Positions 26,767 through 36,462 are shown, counted from the first letter of the stretch. The stretch: 64,000 nt of DNA from REEB95 sp035934235 (GCA_035934235.1 DASYYB010000039.1:74768-138767); one strand, 5' to 3'. Notes: generated by a model from the sequence alone, not told the origin. Made by a program: numbers and translations.

Positions 26767-28317
26767 ATGGAATCCCTCTCCAGTCTCATTTTCCAATATC
26801 TGCACGCGATCTGGCGGCGCAAATGGATCACTGCGCTCACCGCGTGGGCCGTGTGCGTGATCGGCTGGTCCGTCGTCGCCATGCTGCCGAACCGCTACGA
26901 GTCCTACACTCGCATCTATGTCGATGCCGACCAGATGCTGACGCCATTGTTGCGCGGCATCACCGTCGACGTCGATCCGGCCCAGCAACTCGACGTCATG
27001 CAACGCACACTGCTGTCGCGGCCGAACATGGAAGAGTTGATCCACATGGCGGACCTCGACCGCCGCATGCACACGCAGGCGGACAAGGACGCCCTGATTC
27101 AGCAGCTGATGCAGAAGATCGTCATCCAGCCGCAAACCCATAACCTGTTCACGATTTCGTATCAGGATTCCAACGCGCAAACCGCGCGCAACGTCGTGCA
27201 GAGCCTGCTGACGATTTTCGCCGAAAGCACCACCGGCACGCAGCGCACCGAGCTCGACAACGCGCAGCGGTTCCTCAACGACCAGATCGCGCTCTATGAA
27301 AAGCAGTTGCGGGCTTCCGAGCAGCGTCGCGCGGATTTCCGCGCGCAGCATCTTGACGTGCTGAACGGCGCCGCGTCGGCGAGCTCAATCGACACGATGC
27401 GCACCCAGCTCCAGCAGATGCACGACGATCTGCAGGATTCGACCGCGCGGCGCGACGAATTGCAGCGCGAACTCGACAGCCTGGTGCCGACCGTCGGTGC
27501 CGACACGAATTCGGTTGCGGCCTCGCCGGGCGCCGCCGAGCAGCAGCTCGCCCAACTTCAGCGCCAGCTCGCCGAACTGCGCACCCGCTATACCGACGAA
27601 TATCCCGACGTGATCGCGGTGAAGCAACAGATCGCCGCACTCACCAGCCAGATCGGTCAGCACGCTTCGGTCGCCGGCGGCCACGCGGCGCCCGGAACGC
27701 GGACCAAGGTTTCGCCGGTGGTCTATGACCAGGTGCGTATCCGTCTGCTCGACGCGCAAGCCAAGGTCGCGTCGGTCCAGCGCCGCATGGATCAGGCGCA
27801 GACCGATCTCAACCGCGCCGAGGCGACGGCCAAGGCGTCACCGGGCGTCGAGGCGCAGTACCAGGATCTCGATCGCGATTACACCATCCTCAAGCGCAAT
27901 TACGACGAGTTGCTGTCGCGGCGCGAGGCGACCAACCTCTCGCAGGCCGCCGATACCCAGGCCAACAAAATTCAATTCCGCGTGATCGATGCGCCGCAAG
28001 TGCCGTTGAATCCGATCGCGCCGAACCGTCCGCTGCTGTTCTCGGCGGTTCTGCTGGCCGGCATTCTCGGCGGGCTGGGCATTCCCGTCCTGCTGACGCA
28101 GATCGACCGCTCGTTCGCGACGCTCAATCGTCTGCGCGGGCTCGGCCTGCCGGTTCTGGGCGGCGTGTCCTACGTCTCTCTGTTCAAGTCGCGCAGCCAG
28201 TCGGTCATGGAACTTGCCGGGTTCGGCGCCTCGGCGATCGCGCTGATGATGCTGTACGGCGTCATCATCTTGATGACGTTCGGCGTACACCACGCCGTGC
28301 CCGGAGGATTCGGTTGA
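26767..28317 (+). CDS. XrtA-system polysaccharide chain-length determinant (Wzz/GumC-like), 516 aa
   Basis: Inner-membrane co-polymerase controlling EPS chain length and partnering the tyrosine kinase. N-terminal helix about 18-38 (ITALTAWAVCVIGWSVVAML), Wzz start YESYTRIYVDADQMLTPLLR, long coiled-coil region about 170-400 (KQLRASEQRRADFRAQ, later QQLAQLQRQLAELRTRYTDE), then PQVPLNPIAPNRPLLFSAVL, the proline-rich second helix at about 420-445. A further hydrophobic stretch near 485-505 could be a third membrane segment. Downstream kinase start overlaps its stop. Confidence 0.92.
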   Translation: MESLSSLIFQYLHAIWRRKWITALTAWAVCVIGWSVVAMLPNRYESYTRIYVDADQMLTPLLRGITVDVDPAQQLDVMQRTLLSRPNMEELIHMADLDRRMHTQADKDALIQQLMQKIVIQPQTHNLFTISYQDSNAQTARNVVQSLLTIFAESTTGTQRTELDNAQRFLNDQIALYEKQLRASEQRRADFRAQHLDVLNGAASASSIDTMRTQLQQMHDDLQDSTARRDELQRELDSLVPTVGADTNSVAASPGAAEQQLAQLQRQLAELRTRYTDEYPDVIAVKQQIAALTSQIGQHASVAGGHAAPGTRTKVSPVVYDQVRIRLLDAQAKVASVQRRMDQAQTDLNRAEATAKASPGVEAQYQDLDRDYTILKRNYDELLSRREATNLSQAADTQANKIQFRVIDAPQVPLNPIAPNRPLLFSAVLLAGILGGLGIPVLLTQIDRSFATLNRLRGLGLPVLGGVSYVSLFKSRSQSVMELAGFGASAIALMMLYGVIILMTFGVHHAVPGGFG

Positions 28318-29489
28318 TGATTGACGAGACCTCGCGCAAGCTGATCGAGCGTGCCGCGGCGCATTTGAAAGCGCGCACGCCGGCCCCGCCGGTTGCACCG
28401 GTGCCGCCGCAAGCCGCTTACGCCGAAAACGGATATGCGCCAGCCTATCAGGCGCCGGTCCCGCCGCAGCCGGTCTATCAGCCGCAAGCCGCGGCGCCGC
28501 AGCCGATGCCGCAGGCGCAAACCTATGCGCCGCAACCGCGCGCCTATCAGGCGCCGTATGCGCAGCCGGTTTACGCGCAACAGCCGCAGGCCGCCGTTGC
28601 CAATGGCGCGCCCGCCGCGGCCTATCACCAGCCGGCGCACGAGCCGGCGTACGACGCCGCTTACGCGGCCGCCGGCTACGCCCGTGCCGCGTCGCGGCCG
28701 GCGGTGAACGGTTACGCTCGCGATGTCGAAGGCCCGTCGATGGCTCCGCCCGCGCCCGGCTATAGCCGCCAGGTGTCGATCGACCGCGGTAGCCTGGCGC
28801 GCTGCGGCATCTCGGTGCCGTCGGCGCAACGCTCGCGCGTCGTCGAAGAGTTCCGCATCGTCAAGCGCCAGCTCGTCGCCAAGTACATGGACGAGCCGGA
28901 TGATGATGTAGCGAACCGCAACCGCGTCATCATGGTGACGTCGGCCCGCCCGCGCGAAGGCAAGACTTTCACGGCCATCAACATCGCGCTGTCGATCGCC
29001 ACGGAGCAGGATCTCAAGGTGTTGCTCATCGATCTCGACACCAAGCATCACGCGATGCAGGAGATGATGGGCATTCCCGCGAGCTACGGCCTCACCGATC
29101 TGCTCGGCAATCCCGATATCGACTTCTCCGAGGTGGTGCTGCGCACCAACCTGCCGAACCTGACGGTGATGTCGGCCGGGTCGCCCAATTTCCGCGCGCC
29201 CGAGTTGCTGTCGAGCCGTCGCGCCCGCACGATTTTCAACGAGATGGCGCAGCGCTACAACGACCGCTTCATCGTGTTCGACGCGCCGGCGGTCTTGGCG
29301 TCGAGTGATCCGGCGATTCTTGCCGGCCTCGTCGGTCAGACCGTTCTCGTCGTCGAAGCCGATCATACCCAGCAGGAAGAGCTGGAATCCGCGGTTGGCC
29401 TGTTGAGCGCGTGCCCGAACGTCAGCCTGCTGCTCAACAAGGTCCGCACCTCCGCGGCCGATCAGTTCGGCGCCTATTCCGATTATTGA
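28317..29489 (+). CDS. XrtA-associated tyrosine autokinase, 390 aa, with Pro/Gln/Tyr-rich N-terminus
   Basis: BY-kinase partner of the chain-length protein. Start at ATG 28317 overlapping the preceding TGA, with GGAGG upstream. Residues 1-20 are a helix (MIDETSRKLIERAAAHLKAR) seen in this family; residues 22-150 are an unusual repeat-like tract rich in Pro, Gln, Ala and Tyr; the kinase domain runs about 160-385 with Walker A SARPREGKTF (Lys216), Walker A-prime VLLIDLDTKH (Asp239/Asp241) and Walker B RFIVFDAPAVL. The C-terminus ends AYSDY with only two tyrosines, so the long N-terminal tract, with about sixteen tyrosines, could be an alternative phosphorylation region. Confidence 0.9.
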   Translation: MIDETSRKLIERAAAHLKARTPAPPVAPVPPQAAYAENGYAPAYQAPVPPQPVYQPQAAAPQPMPQAQTYAPQPRAYQAPYAQPVYAQQPQAAVANGAPAAAYHQPAHEPAYDAAYAAAGYARAASRPAVNGYARDVEGPSMAPPAPGYSRQVSIDRGSLARCGISVPSAQRSRVVEEFRIVKRQLVAKYMDEPDDDVANRNRVIMVTSARPREGKTFTAINIALSIATEQDLKVLLIDLDTKHHAMQEMMGIPASYGLTDLLGNPDIDFSEVVLRTNLPNLTVMSAGSPNFRAPELLSSRRARTIFNEMAQRYNDRFIVFDAPAVLASSDPAILAGLVGQTVLVVEADHTQQEELESAVGLLSACPNVSLLLNKVRTSAADQFGAYSDY

Positions 29490-29523
29490 TCCTTCCCATG
29501 CCGAGCCTTCGGTCGAGAGCAGA

Positions 29524-31152
29524 ATGCGCATCATTCGGTTGCCGATCGTCGTTGCGGGGTTCATCGCGGTTGTCGCGATCGCACCCCCGGCGGCGGCCCA
29601 GCTCTCGCTAGGTCCGGTCGACGATCAGGGCCAAGGTCCGGTCCCGCCGATCTACGCCCAAGGCCTGCGGCAGAATCTCGGCCAGCCGACGGCGCCGAAC
29701 GAAGACGATCAGCCCTACACGCTGCCGCCCAAGGGCCCGCCGATGTGGCAGGTCACGCCGCGCATCGATTTGCGTGAAGAGCTCACCGACAATGTCCGCG
29801 ACGCGCAGACCGGCCGCCAAGCCGATCTGATCACGACGCTGACGCCCGGCATCTACGTTGCCGCGGACGGGCCGCGGCTCGTCGGCAATCTCGACTATTC
29901 GGCGAGCTTGCAGAAATTCGCCGTCGCTAGCGATCAGGACAATATCAACCAGAACCTCTTCGGCACCGCGATCGCGACGGTGGTGCCGGACGCCGCGGCG
30001 GTCGAGCTGCGCGGCACGATCTTCGATACCGCGCACACCGGCGCGTTCGGCTCGATTCCGACCGACCAATTGACGAACTCGAACCGCACCAGCACCTACG
30101 CGATCGAGGCCAGTCCGGTTCTGCGGCATTCCTTCGACACCATTGGCAACGGCGAGCTGCGTTACATCTTCGGGCAAACCTGGTTCACCGGGCAGACCGC
30201 AGCGACCGGTCAGACCACGCCGGGACTCGTCGGAGTCGGCACGTTGGCGCCGATCACCGCCGCCATGCACAACGAGCTGCGCGGCACGCTCGATACCGGC
30301 GATATCGGCAAATATTTCAGCAACGCCATTACGCTCGACGGGCAACGAACCGACGTCAACGGCGGCACCGGCTCGAATAAGGAAGGCCTGGCGACCGACG
30401 AGGTCCAGTTCCACGTCACCAAGTCGTTCGCGCTGGTTGGCGCCGGCGGTTGGCAGACGCTCGAATTCAATGAGCTGCCGTCGGAGAACCTGTCCGAACC
30501 GACCTGGTACGGCGGATTTATCTATGAGCCGGGTTCATACGCGCGCGTCGAGCTCAATTACGGGCACCGCGACGGCGCCGATTCGTTTGACGGCGATCTG
30601 CGCTATGCGCTGACGCCGATCACGACGGCTTACGCCAGCTACTCCGAAGTCACCACCACGCCGCAGCAGGCGATCCTGCAGAATCTGAGCGGGGCCGTCC
30701 TCGGGCCGAACGGCACGGTGCTCGATGCCACCACGGGCTTGCCGGTCTCGCTCAACAACAACGAATTCAGTCTACAGAACGACGTCGAACGGCTGCGCAC
30801 CTTCCAGGCGAGCTTGGTCACCGATCTCGATCCAAACCGCTTCACCGTCACCACTATCCACCAGGAAATGAATTCGCTCACGGGATTGGTGCCCAACGAT
30901 TCGACGAACGGCCTGACCGGAACGTGGGATCGACGGATGACGCCGCTCACCACCATGACGTTGAACGCCGGCTATTTCCTCCAGGATTCGCAGCACACGC
31001 ACACGTTCAATGCGACGCTCGGTTTCAGCCACGAGTTCTCGCCGACGCTGTTCGGCTCGCTTGACTACAACTTCTCCTACGTCGATTCGGTGTCAGGCGG
31101 CCCGAACTTCTATCGCAATTCGCTGATCGCTACGCTGCGCAAGGTCTTCTAG
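29524..31152 (+). CDS. XrtA/PEP-CTERM-associated outer-membrane beta-barrel protein, 542 aa
   Basis: Matches the TIGR03016 type barrel that recurs in exosortase A EPS loci. Signal peptide 1-25 (MRIIRLPIVVAGFIAVVAIA then PPAAA). After a short linker, VTPRIDLREELTDNV begins the barrel, with strands such as LVGNLDYSASLQKF, GGWQTLEFNELPSE, GSYARVELNYGHRDG and TFNATLGFSHEFSPTLFGSL; ends in the aromatic IATLRKVF. Probably an outer-membrane partner of the Wza-like lipoprotein, or a secretin-like accessory; exact role is not known for the family. Confidence 0.88.
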   Translation: MRIIRLPIVVAGFIAVVAIAPPAAAQLSLGPVDDQGQGPVPPIYAQGLRQNLGQPTAPNEDDQPYTLPPKGPPMWQVTPRIDLREELTDNVRDAQTGRQADLITTLTPGIYVAADGPRLVGNLDYSASLQKFAVASDQDNINQNLFGTAIATVVPDAAAVELRGTIFDTAHTGAFGSIPTDQLTNSNRTSTYAIEASPVLRHSFDTIGNGELRYIFGQTWFTGQTAATGQTTPGLVGVGTLAPITAAMHNELRGTLDTGDIGKYFSNAITLDGQRTDVNGGTGSNKEGLATDEVQFHVTKSFALVGAGGWQTLEFNELPSENLSEPTWYGGFIYEPGSYARVELNYGHRDGADSFDGDLRYALTPITTAYASYSEVTTTPQQAILQNLSGAVLGPNGTVLDATTGLPVSLNNNEFSLQNDVERLRTFQASLVTDLDPNRFTVTTIHQEMNSLTGLVPNDSTNGLTGTWDRRMTPLTTMTLNAGYFLQDSQHTHTFNATLGFSHEFSPTLFGSLDYNFSYVDSVSGGPNFYRNSLIATLRKVF

Positions 31153-31162
31153 GAGCACGGCG

Positions 31163-32050
31163 ATGGATGGGCTTGTCGTCATCGGCCGCGATACGCCCGT
31201 CAAGCGGCGCGACGGCCGCATCGTCAATGCGCTGACCGTCGACGTCGAGGACTATTTCCAGGTCGAGGCGCTGGCGCATGCGGTGCCGCGGAGCGCGTGG
31301 GAGACGATGCCGTCCCGCGTCGAGGCCAACGTCGATCGCCTGCTGGCGCTGTTCGACGCGAGCGGCGCCAAGGCAACCTTCTTCATGCTTGGCTGGGTCG
31401 CCGAACGGCACAAGGCGATGGTCCGCCGCATCGTCACGCTCGGCCACGAGCTGGGGAGCCACGGTCTCAGTCACATCCGCGCTGATCGGCAAAGTCGCGA
31501 CGCGTTCGCCGCCGACATCCGCCGCAGCAAGGCACTACTCGAGGAGATCGGCCAGACGTCGATCAAAGGCTATCGTGCCGCGACTTTCTCGATCGGCGCC
31601 AAGAATCTTTGGGCGCTCGAAGAGCTCGCCGCCGCGGGCTTCGTTTACAGCTCGAGCGTCTATCCGATCGCGCATGATCTCTATGGCATGCCGACGGCGC
31701 CGCGCGGGCCGTTTCGCGCCAATCCGTGCGCCGTTCTCGAAGTTCCGCTCAGCACCGTGCGCGTCGCCGGCCGCAATCTGCCGGCGTCGGGCGGCGGCTT
31801 TTTCCGCCTGCTGCCCTATAGCGTCTCGCGCGCCGCCTTCCGCCGGGTCAATCGGACCGAGAACCGGCCGGCGATCTTCTACATGCATCCGTGGGAGATC
31901 GACGCGGCACAGCCGCGGGTCGCCGGGCTCTCGGCCAAATCGCGTTTCCGCCATTACCTCAATCTCGGCCGCATGTATGGCCGGCTCGAACGGCTGCTCG
32001 CCGACTTCGCCTGGGACCGCATGGATAGCATCTTTCTCGGGCCCGGCTGA
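31163..32050 (+). CDS. XrtA-system polysaccharide deacetylase, 295 aa
   Basis: NodB-fold enzyme of the TIGR03006 type (with C-terminal DUF3473), likely trimming acetyl groups from the EPS. Motifs: TVDVEDYFQVEAL at about 22-34 (catalytic Asp pair), KATFFMLGWVAERH, HELGSHGLSHIRADRQ (metal His residues), GYRAATFSIGAKNLWALEEL, then in the DUF3473 part EVPLSTVRVAGRNLPASGGG and FYMHPWEIDAAQPR. AGGAG ten bases upstream of the ATG; 10 bases after the barrel gene. No signal peptide, as in other members. Confidence 0.92.
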   Translation: MDGLVVIGRDTPVKRRDGRIVNALTVDVEDYFQVEALAHAVPRSAWETMPSRVEANVDRLLALFDASGAKATFFMLGWVAERHKAMVRRIVTLGHELGSHGLSHIRADRQSRDAFAADIRRSKALLEEIGQTSIKGYRAATFSIGAKNLWALEELAAAGFVYSSSVYPIAHDLYGMPTAPRGPFRANPCAVLEVPLSTVRVAGRNLPASGGGFFRLLPYSVSRAAFRRVNRTENRPAIFYMHPWEIDAAQPRVAGLSAKSRFRHYLNLGRMYGRLERLLADFAWDRMDSIFLGPG

Positions 32051-32140
32051 TGAAAAATCCGCTTGTTTACCAAAGCCTTGCGTCAATCCTTAGCAAAGCG
32101 TTGAGGGTTTTCTGCGATCTAGGGCGGCGGGAGTAACGCC

Positions 32141-33385
32141 GTGTCCGACCTGTTGTTCCTCGCCCATCGGCTGCCTTATCCGCCCGACAAGGGAGACAAG
32201 ATCCGGTCCTGGCCGATCCTGCGCCATCTCGCAGCGCGGCACCGCGTCCACCTCGGCACCTTCTACGACGATCCGCGCGACGCCGCGCACATTCCGGTAC
32301 TGCAACAGATCTGCGCCAGCGTCTGCGCCTTGCCGTTGCGGCCGTGGCAAGGACGTGTCCGCAGTCTCGCCGCGCTCGCCACCGGCGAGGCGATGAGCGC
32401 ACGCTATTTCCGCGACCGCCGGCTGATGGCCTGGATCGACGACACCGTCGCCAAGTTCGAACCGCGCGCCGCCTTCGTCTACTGCTCGGCGATGGCGCCC
32501 TATGTCACCGGCCTCGGGTTCGCGCGCCGCGTCATCGACATGGTCGATCTCGATTCCGAGAAGTGGCGCGGTTATGCCGCGGCCGGCGGCATGCTGGCGC
32601 CGCTCTACCGACGCGAAGCGCGCCGGCTGTTGGCACTCGAACGCCGGGCCGCGAGCGAATTCGACGCCACGCTGTTCGTCTCGGAGGGCGAGGCCGAATT
32701 ACTCGAGCGGTATGCGCCGGAAACCGCGACGCACGTGCACGTCATGCCGAACGGCATCGACCTCGATCGCTTCAACCCGGACCGCGCCTATCCCAATCCG
32801 TTTCCGCGCGGCCGCCGCGCCGTGGTCTTCACCGGCGCGATGGATTACTGGCCGAACGTCGACGCTGCTTGCTGGTTCGGCACCGAAGTGGTGCCGCGGC
32901 TGCGCCGGCGCTGGTCGAACACCGATTTCTGGATCGTCGGCGCCAATCCGACGCGCGCCATCCGCCGGCTGTGCGGCGACGCCAATATTCGCGTGACCGG
33001 ACGTGTCGCCGACGTGCGGCCCTATCTCGCGCATGCCGATCTGGCGGTGGCGCCGTTGCGCCTCGCACGCGGCATTCAGAACAAGGTGCTCGAGGCGATG
33101 GCGATGGCCAAGCCGCTTGTCGCGTCGCCGGCGGCCTTGGCGGCTTTCGGCTTCGCGCGTAACGACGAAGTGCTCGCGGCATCCACACCAGCCGAATTCG
33201 TCGACATGATCGCGGTTGCGTTGTCCGCGAAGGGTCGCGCCATTGGCCTGCGCGGCCGTGCCCGGATCGCGGCGGAGTATCCCTGGGACTCCAAATTGCC
33301 GTTGCTCGATAAACTCCTCGCTGAGACGTCGGTTGAGGCGGCGGCGCTGACGGAAAAGCCGCTTGCCCTGGCGGAGGCGTCATGA
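32141..33385 (+). CDS. XrtA-system glycosyltransferase (TIGR03087-like, GT4 fold), 414 aa
   Basis: Cytoplasmic glycosyltransferase of the EPS pathway. Opens LLFLAHRLPYPPDKGDKIRS, the recognisable first motif of this XrtA-linked family; FVYCSAMAPYV, DMVDLDSEKWRGYA, MPNGIDLDRFNP and FTGAMDYWPNVDA follow, and the donor-site region is GRVADVRPYLAHADLAVAPL with GIQNKVLEAMAMAKPLVAS. GTG start at 32141 with GGGAG upstream. Overlaps xrtA by four bases. Confidence 0.92.
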   Translation: MSDLLFLAHRLPYPPDKGDKIRSWPILRHLAARHRVHLGTFYDDPRDAAHIPVLQQICASVCALPLRPWQGRVRSLAALATGEAMSARYFRDRRLMAWIDDTVAKFEPRAAFVYCSAMAPYVTGLGFARRVIDMVDLDSEKWRGYAAAGGMLAPLYRREARRLLALERRAASEFDATLFVSEGEAELLERYAPETATHVHVMPNGIDLDRFNPDRAYPNPFPRGRRAVVFTGAMDYWPNVDAACWFGTEVVPRLRRRWSNTDFWIVGANPTRAIRRLCGDANIRVTGRVADVRPYLAHADLAVAPLRLARGIQNKVLEAMAMAKPLVASPAALAAFGFARNDEVLAASTPAEFVDMIAVALSAKGRAIGLRGRARIAAEYPWDSKLPLLDKLLAETSVEAAALTEKPLALAEAS

Positions 33386-34926
33386 GCGTCGCGACCGTCG
33401 AAAGCCAAACTGGCGCGGGGCCGTGGCGCGTCCTTGGCGTGGCGTTGTTGCTCGCCGGCCTGGCACTCGGCGGCATGTTCTGGCGCGAGATCGTCGGCGC
33501 TTGGCGAGTCTGGGTCGCATCGCCGACCTACAATCATTGTTTCCTCGTGCTGCCGATTGCGCTCTATCTCATCTGGGATCGCCGCACGACCCTCGACGTT
33601 GCGCCGCGGGCCGATTTCCGCGTGCTCCTTTTTCTGCCGCTGCTGTCGCTGGCCTGGCTCGCCGCTTCCGTGCTCGGCGTGCTCGAGCTGCAACAGCTCG
33701 TTTTCGTCACCATCGTGCAGGCAACGCTGCTCGCCGTGCTGGGCTGGCCGCTTTACAAGCGGCTGCTCGGCCCGCTGCTGTACCTGTACCTGCTGGTGCC
33801 GAGCGGTGAGGTGCTGGTGCCGACGCTCCAGGACGTTACGGCGCGTTTTGCCGTCGGATTGCTTCAGCTCTTCCATGTGCCGGTGTTCTCCGACGGAATC
33901 ATGATCTCGATTCCCGAAGGCGACTTCATCATCGCCGAAGCCTGCGCGGGCTTACGCTTCCTCATCGCCTCGATCGCCTTCGGCGGGTTTTTCGCGTTGC
34001 TGGTCTATCGCTCGTGGCGCAAGCGCGCGGCGTTCATGGCGGCGTCGCTGATCGTCCCGATATTCGCCAACGGCGTGCGCGCCTTCGGCATCATCTATCT
34101 GGCGCACCTGACCGACAACGTGACCGCCGTCGAAGCCGATCACATCGTCTACGGCTGGGGCTTCTTCACGCTGATTTTGTTCGTGCTGATCGTCGTCGGC
34201 ATGCGTTTCGCCGATCGTCGGCAGCCCGTCACGCGCGCCGTCGCGTCGCCGGGCACGTTCGCCGTGCGCGCACCGCTCGTCGCAGTTGTTGCAGCCGTCG
34301 CACTGTCGGCAATCGGTCCGGCCTATCTGACGTTGCTCGACAATGCGCGGCCGGTCGATCTGTCACGCGCCGCACCGCCGCCGGTCCTGGCGCCATGGAC
34401 CGTGCGCACCGACGACAAGGACACATGGCATCCGGTGATCGTCACGCCGGACCGTGCGTTCCGTGACGGATTCGAGGCCGCCGGCCACGACGTCGAACGC
34501 TACATCGCGCTCTATGCCGCGCACGGTAGCCACAATACGTTGGTGCGGAGCGAGAACCGTATCGCCGACGAGGACGTCTGGGCGCGCTCAACCCTGAGCT
34601 CGACGCGCGTCGACTTAGCCGGCCGGCCGGCGACCCTGTCGGTGGCCGAGATCCACAACGGCGCCAATGCGCGGCTGGTTTGGTATTTCTATGTCGTCGA
34701 CGGCACGATCACCGCCAGCTCGGCCGAGGCGAAGTTGATCCAAGCGCGCGCCATCGTCGCCGGCCGCGATTCGGTTTCGGCGTTCGTCGCCATCGCCACG
34801 CCCCTCGACGGCGACGCCGCTGCGGCGCGCCAGGTTCTGGCGAGCTTCCTCAACGCCATGGGATCGCTCCCGGCCTATCTCGATCGCGTTCGCGCCGACG
34901 CTCGCAACACCGCCGCGCATTCGTGA
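33382..34926 (+). CDS. xrtA: Exosortase A fused to an EpsI domain, 514 aa
   Basis: Membrane protease/transpeptidase-like enzyme that recognises PEP-CTERM tails. Exosortase part about 1-280 with eight hydrophobic helices: ASPTYNHCFLVLPIALYLIW near the start, catalytic Cys188 in AEACAGLRFL, Arg233 in NGVRAFGIIYLAH, and His254 in EADHIVYGWGFF. The order Cys-Arg-His and spacing fit the family. Residues about 300-514 are an EpsI-type periplasmic domain (APWTVRTDDKDTWHPVI, IALYAAHGSHNTLVRSENRI, VWYFYVVDGTITASSAEAKL). ATG overlaps the preceding stop. Its only substrate in the window is the PEP-CTERM protein at 3.8-4.6 kb, so most targets must lie elsewhere. Confidence 0.95.
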   Translation: MSVATVESQTGAGPWRVLGVALLLAGLALGGMFWREIVGAWRVWVASPTYNHCFLVLPIALYLIWDRRTTLDVAPRADFRVLLFLPLLSLAWLAASVLGVLELQQLVFVTIVQATLLAVLGWPLYKRLLGPLLYLYLLVPSGEVLVPTLQDVTARFAVGLLQLFHVPVFSDGIMISIPEGDFIIAEACAGLRFLIASIAFGGFFALLVYRSWRKRAAFMAASLIVPIFANGVRAFGIIYLAHLTDNVTAVEADHIVYGWGFFTLILFVLIVVGMRFADRRQPVTRAVASPGTFAVRAPLVAVVAAVALSAIGPAYLTLLDNARPVDLSRAAPPPVLAPWTVRTDDKDTWHPVIVTPDRAFRDGFEAAGHDVERYIALYAAHGSHNTLVRSENRIADEDVWARSTLSSTRVDLAGRPATLSVAEIHNGANARLVWYFYVVDGTITASSAEAKLIQARAIVAGRDSVSAFVAIATPLDGDAAAARQVLASFLNAMGSLPAYLDRVRADARNTAAHS

Positions 34927-34933
34927 GGCGACG

Positions 34934-36457
34934 GTGAGCAGCACGCTCGCCCGCCGCGTCGCCAAGGGGGCGCTCTGGCTGTTGGTCGCGCGCTGGGGCG
35001 TGCGGCTGATCGGCATCGCCAGCACCATCCTGCTCGCGCGCTTGTTGCGGCCGGCGGATTACGGTCTCGTCGGCATGGCGACGCTGCTCTATTCACTGGT
35101 GCAGGCGGCGGGCGATTTCAGTCTCGACATGGATTTGATCCGCACCGGCGCACGCGATCGCGCGCGCTACGACACGGTGTGGACCCTGGAGATCGGCCGC
35201 GGTCTCGTCACCGCCGTTCTCGTCATGCTGGTGGCGGTTCCGACCAGCGCGCTCCTGCACGAGCCGCGATTGCTCGGGATCGCCGGCGTCATTGCCGGGA
35301 TCGCGGCGATTGCGGGTTTCGCCAATGTCGGCGTGGTGGAGTTCCGCAGCGAGTTCGCCTTCGCCCGCGAATGCGTCTATACGCTCGCGACCAAACTTGC
35401 GTCGTTCGTCATCGCCGTGCCGTTGGCATTCGCTTGGCGTGACTACCGGGCCCTGGTCGCTGGCCTGGCCGCGTCGGCGGTCGCGCGCGTCGTGTTGAGC
35501 TTCGCGCTTCATCCTTACCGGCCGCGGCTGTCGCTGATGCGTTTCCGCGAGGTCTTCGGCTTTTCCAAATGGCTGTGGTTCTCGAGCCAGCTCTTTTTCG
35601 TGCGCACGCGCAGCGACGAATTATTCGTCGGCAAAATCGTCGGCATCACCGCGCTCGGCTTCTACCGCATCGCACGCACCGTTGCCGAGCTGCCGATGAC
35701 CGAATTGATCACCCCGATCCTGGCCGCGATCTTTCCTGGATTCTCGAAGCTCTCGGGCGCCGGCAAGAGCCTTGCCGAGGGCTATCTTGCGGTGCTTGCG
35801 GGCGGTCTATGCCTTGTGGCGCCGCTAGCGTTCGGGCTGCTGGTGACCGCGGACCTCGTCATCGATCTCGGCTTCGGCCGCCAGTGGGCCGCCGCCGCGC
35901 CGTTGCTGCGCCTGCTTGCCTTTGCGGCGCCGCTCGAGCTGTTGGTCGGTAACGCCTATGCGGTGTTCGTCGCGACCGGTCGACCGCGGCTGTTCACGCT
36001 GACGAGCCTCGTCAACGCCGCGGCATTTCTGCTGCTGCTCGTTCTGCTGGTGCCGGCATATGGCGGCATGGGCGCGGCGACGGCGCTGGTTGGCGCCAGC
36101 GTGGTCGGCGGCGGCGTCAATCTCGTCCTAGCGCAGCGTCTGGTCGGGTTACCGACGCGCGATTTGGCCGAAGCGCTGTGGCGGCCGGTCACGGCCGGCG
36201 CGTCGATGGCTGCTTTCCTCGGCGCCTTCCGCCAGGTCGCCACCTTTCCGGCCGGCCCGGCCGGCGACGCGTTGGCGTTGATCGCCTGCGTCGCGCTGGG
36301 CGCGGCGATCTATACGACAGTGCTGTTCACACTATGGGCGACCGGCGGTTATCCGCGAGGCGCCGAGGCGACGATCGCCGCGTTTATCGGCGCCCGCTTG
36401 CTGCCGCGGTGGCCGGCTTTGGCCCGGCTCTCCGCCGCACGGCGCGCCAGCAAATAA
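34934..36457 (+). CDS. Polysaccharide flippase (Wzx-like), 507 aa
   Basis: Inner-membrane exporter of lipid-linked sugar units, MATE/MOP superfamily. GTG start with GAGG upstream. About twelve to fourteen helices; opening KGALWLLVARWGVRLIGIAS, LARLLRPADYGLVGMATLL, and IVGITALGFYRIARTVAELP in the middle are typical. It is the last gene of the + strand unit and convergent, five bases away, with the small membrane gene. A second flippase is encoded at 38.0-39.6 kb; the two share the opening layout but are clearly different in sequence. Confidence 0.9.
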   Translation: MSSTLARRVAKGALWLLVARWGVRLIGIASTILLARLLRPADYGLVGMATLLYSLVQAAGDFSLDMDLIRTGARDRARYDTVWTLEIGRGLVTAVLVMLVAVPTSALLHEPRLLGIAGVIAGIAAIAGFANVGVVEFRSEFAFARECVYTLATKLASFVIAVPLAFAWRDYRALVAGLAASAVARVVLSFALHPYRPRLSLMRFREVFGFSKWLWFSSQLFFVRTRSDELFVGKIVGITALGFYRIARTVAELPMTELITPILAAIFPGFSKLSGAGKSLAEGYLAVLAGGLCLVAPLAFGLLVTADLVIDLGFGRQWAAAAPLLRLLAFAAPLELLVGNAYAVFVATGRPRLFTLTSLVNAAAFLLLLVLLVPAYGGMGAATALVGASVVGGGVNLVLAQRLVGLPTRDLAEALWRPVTAGASMAAFLGAFRQVATFPAGPAGDALALIACVALGAAIYTTVLFTLWATGGYPRGAEATIAAFIGARLLPRWPALARLSAARRASK

Positions 36458-36462
36458 ACGCG

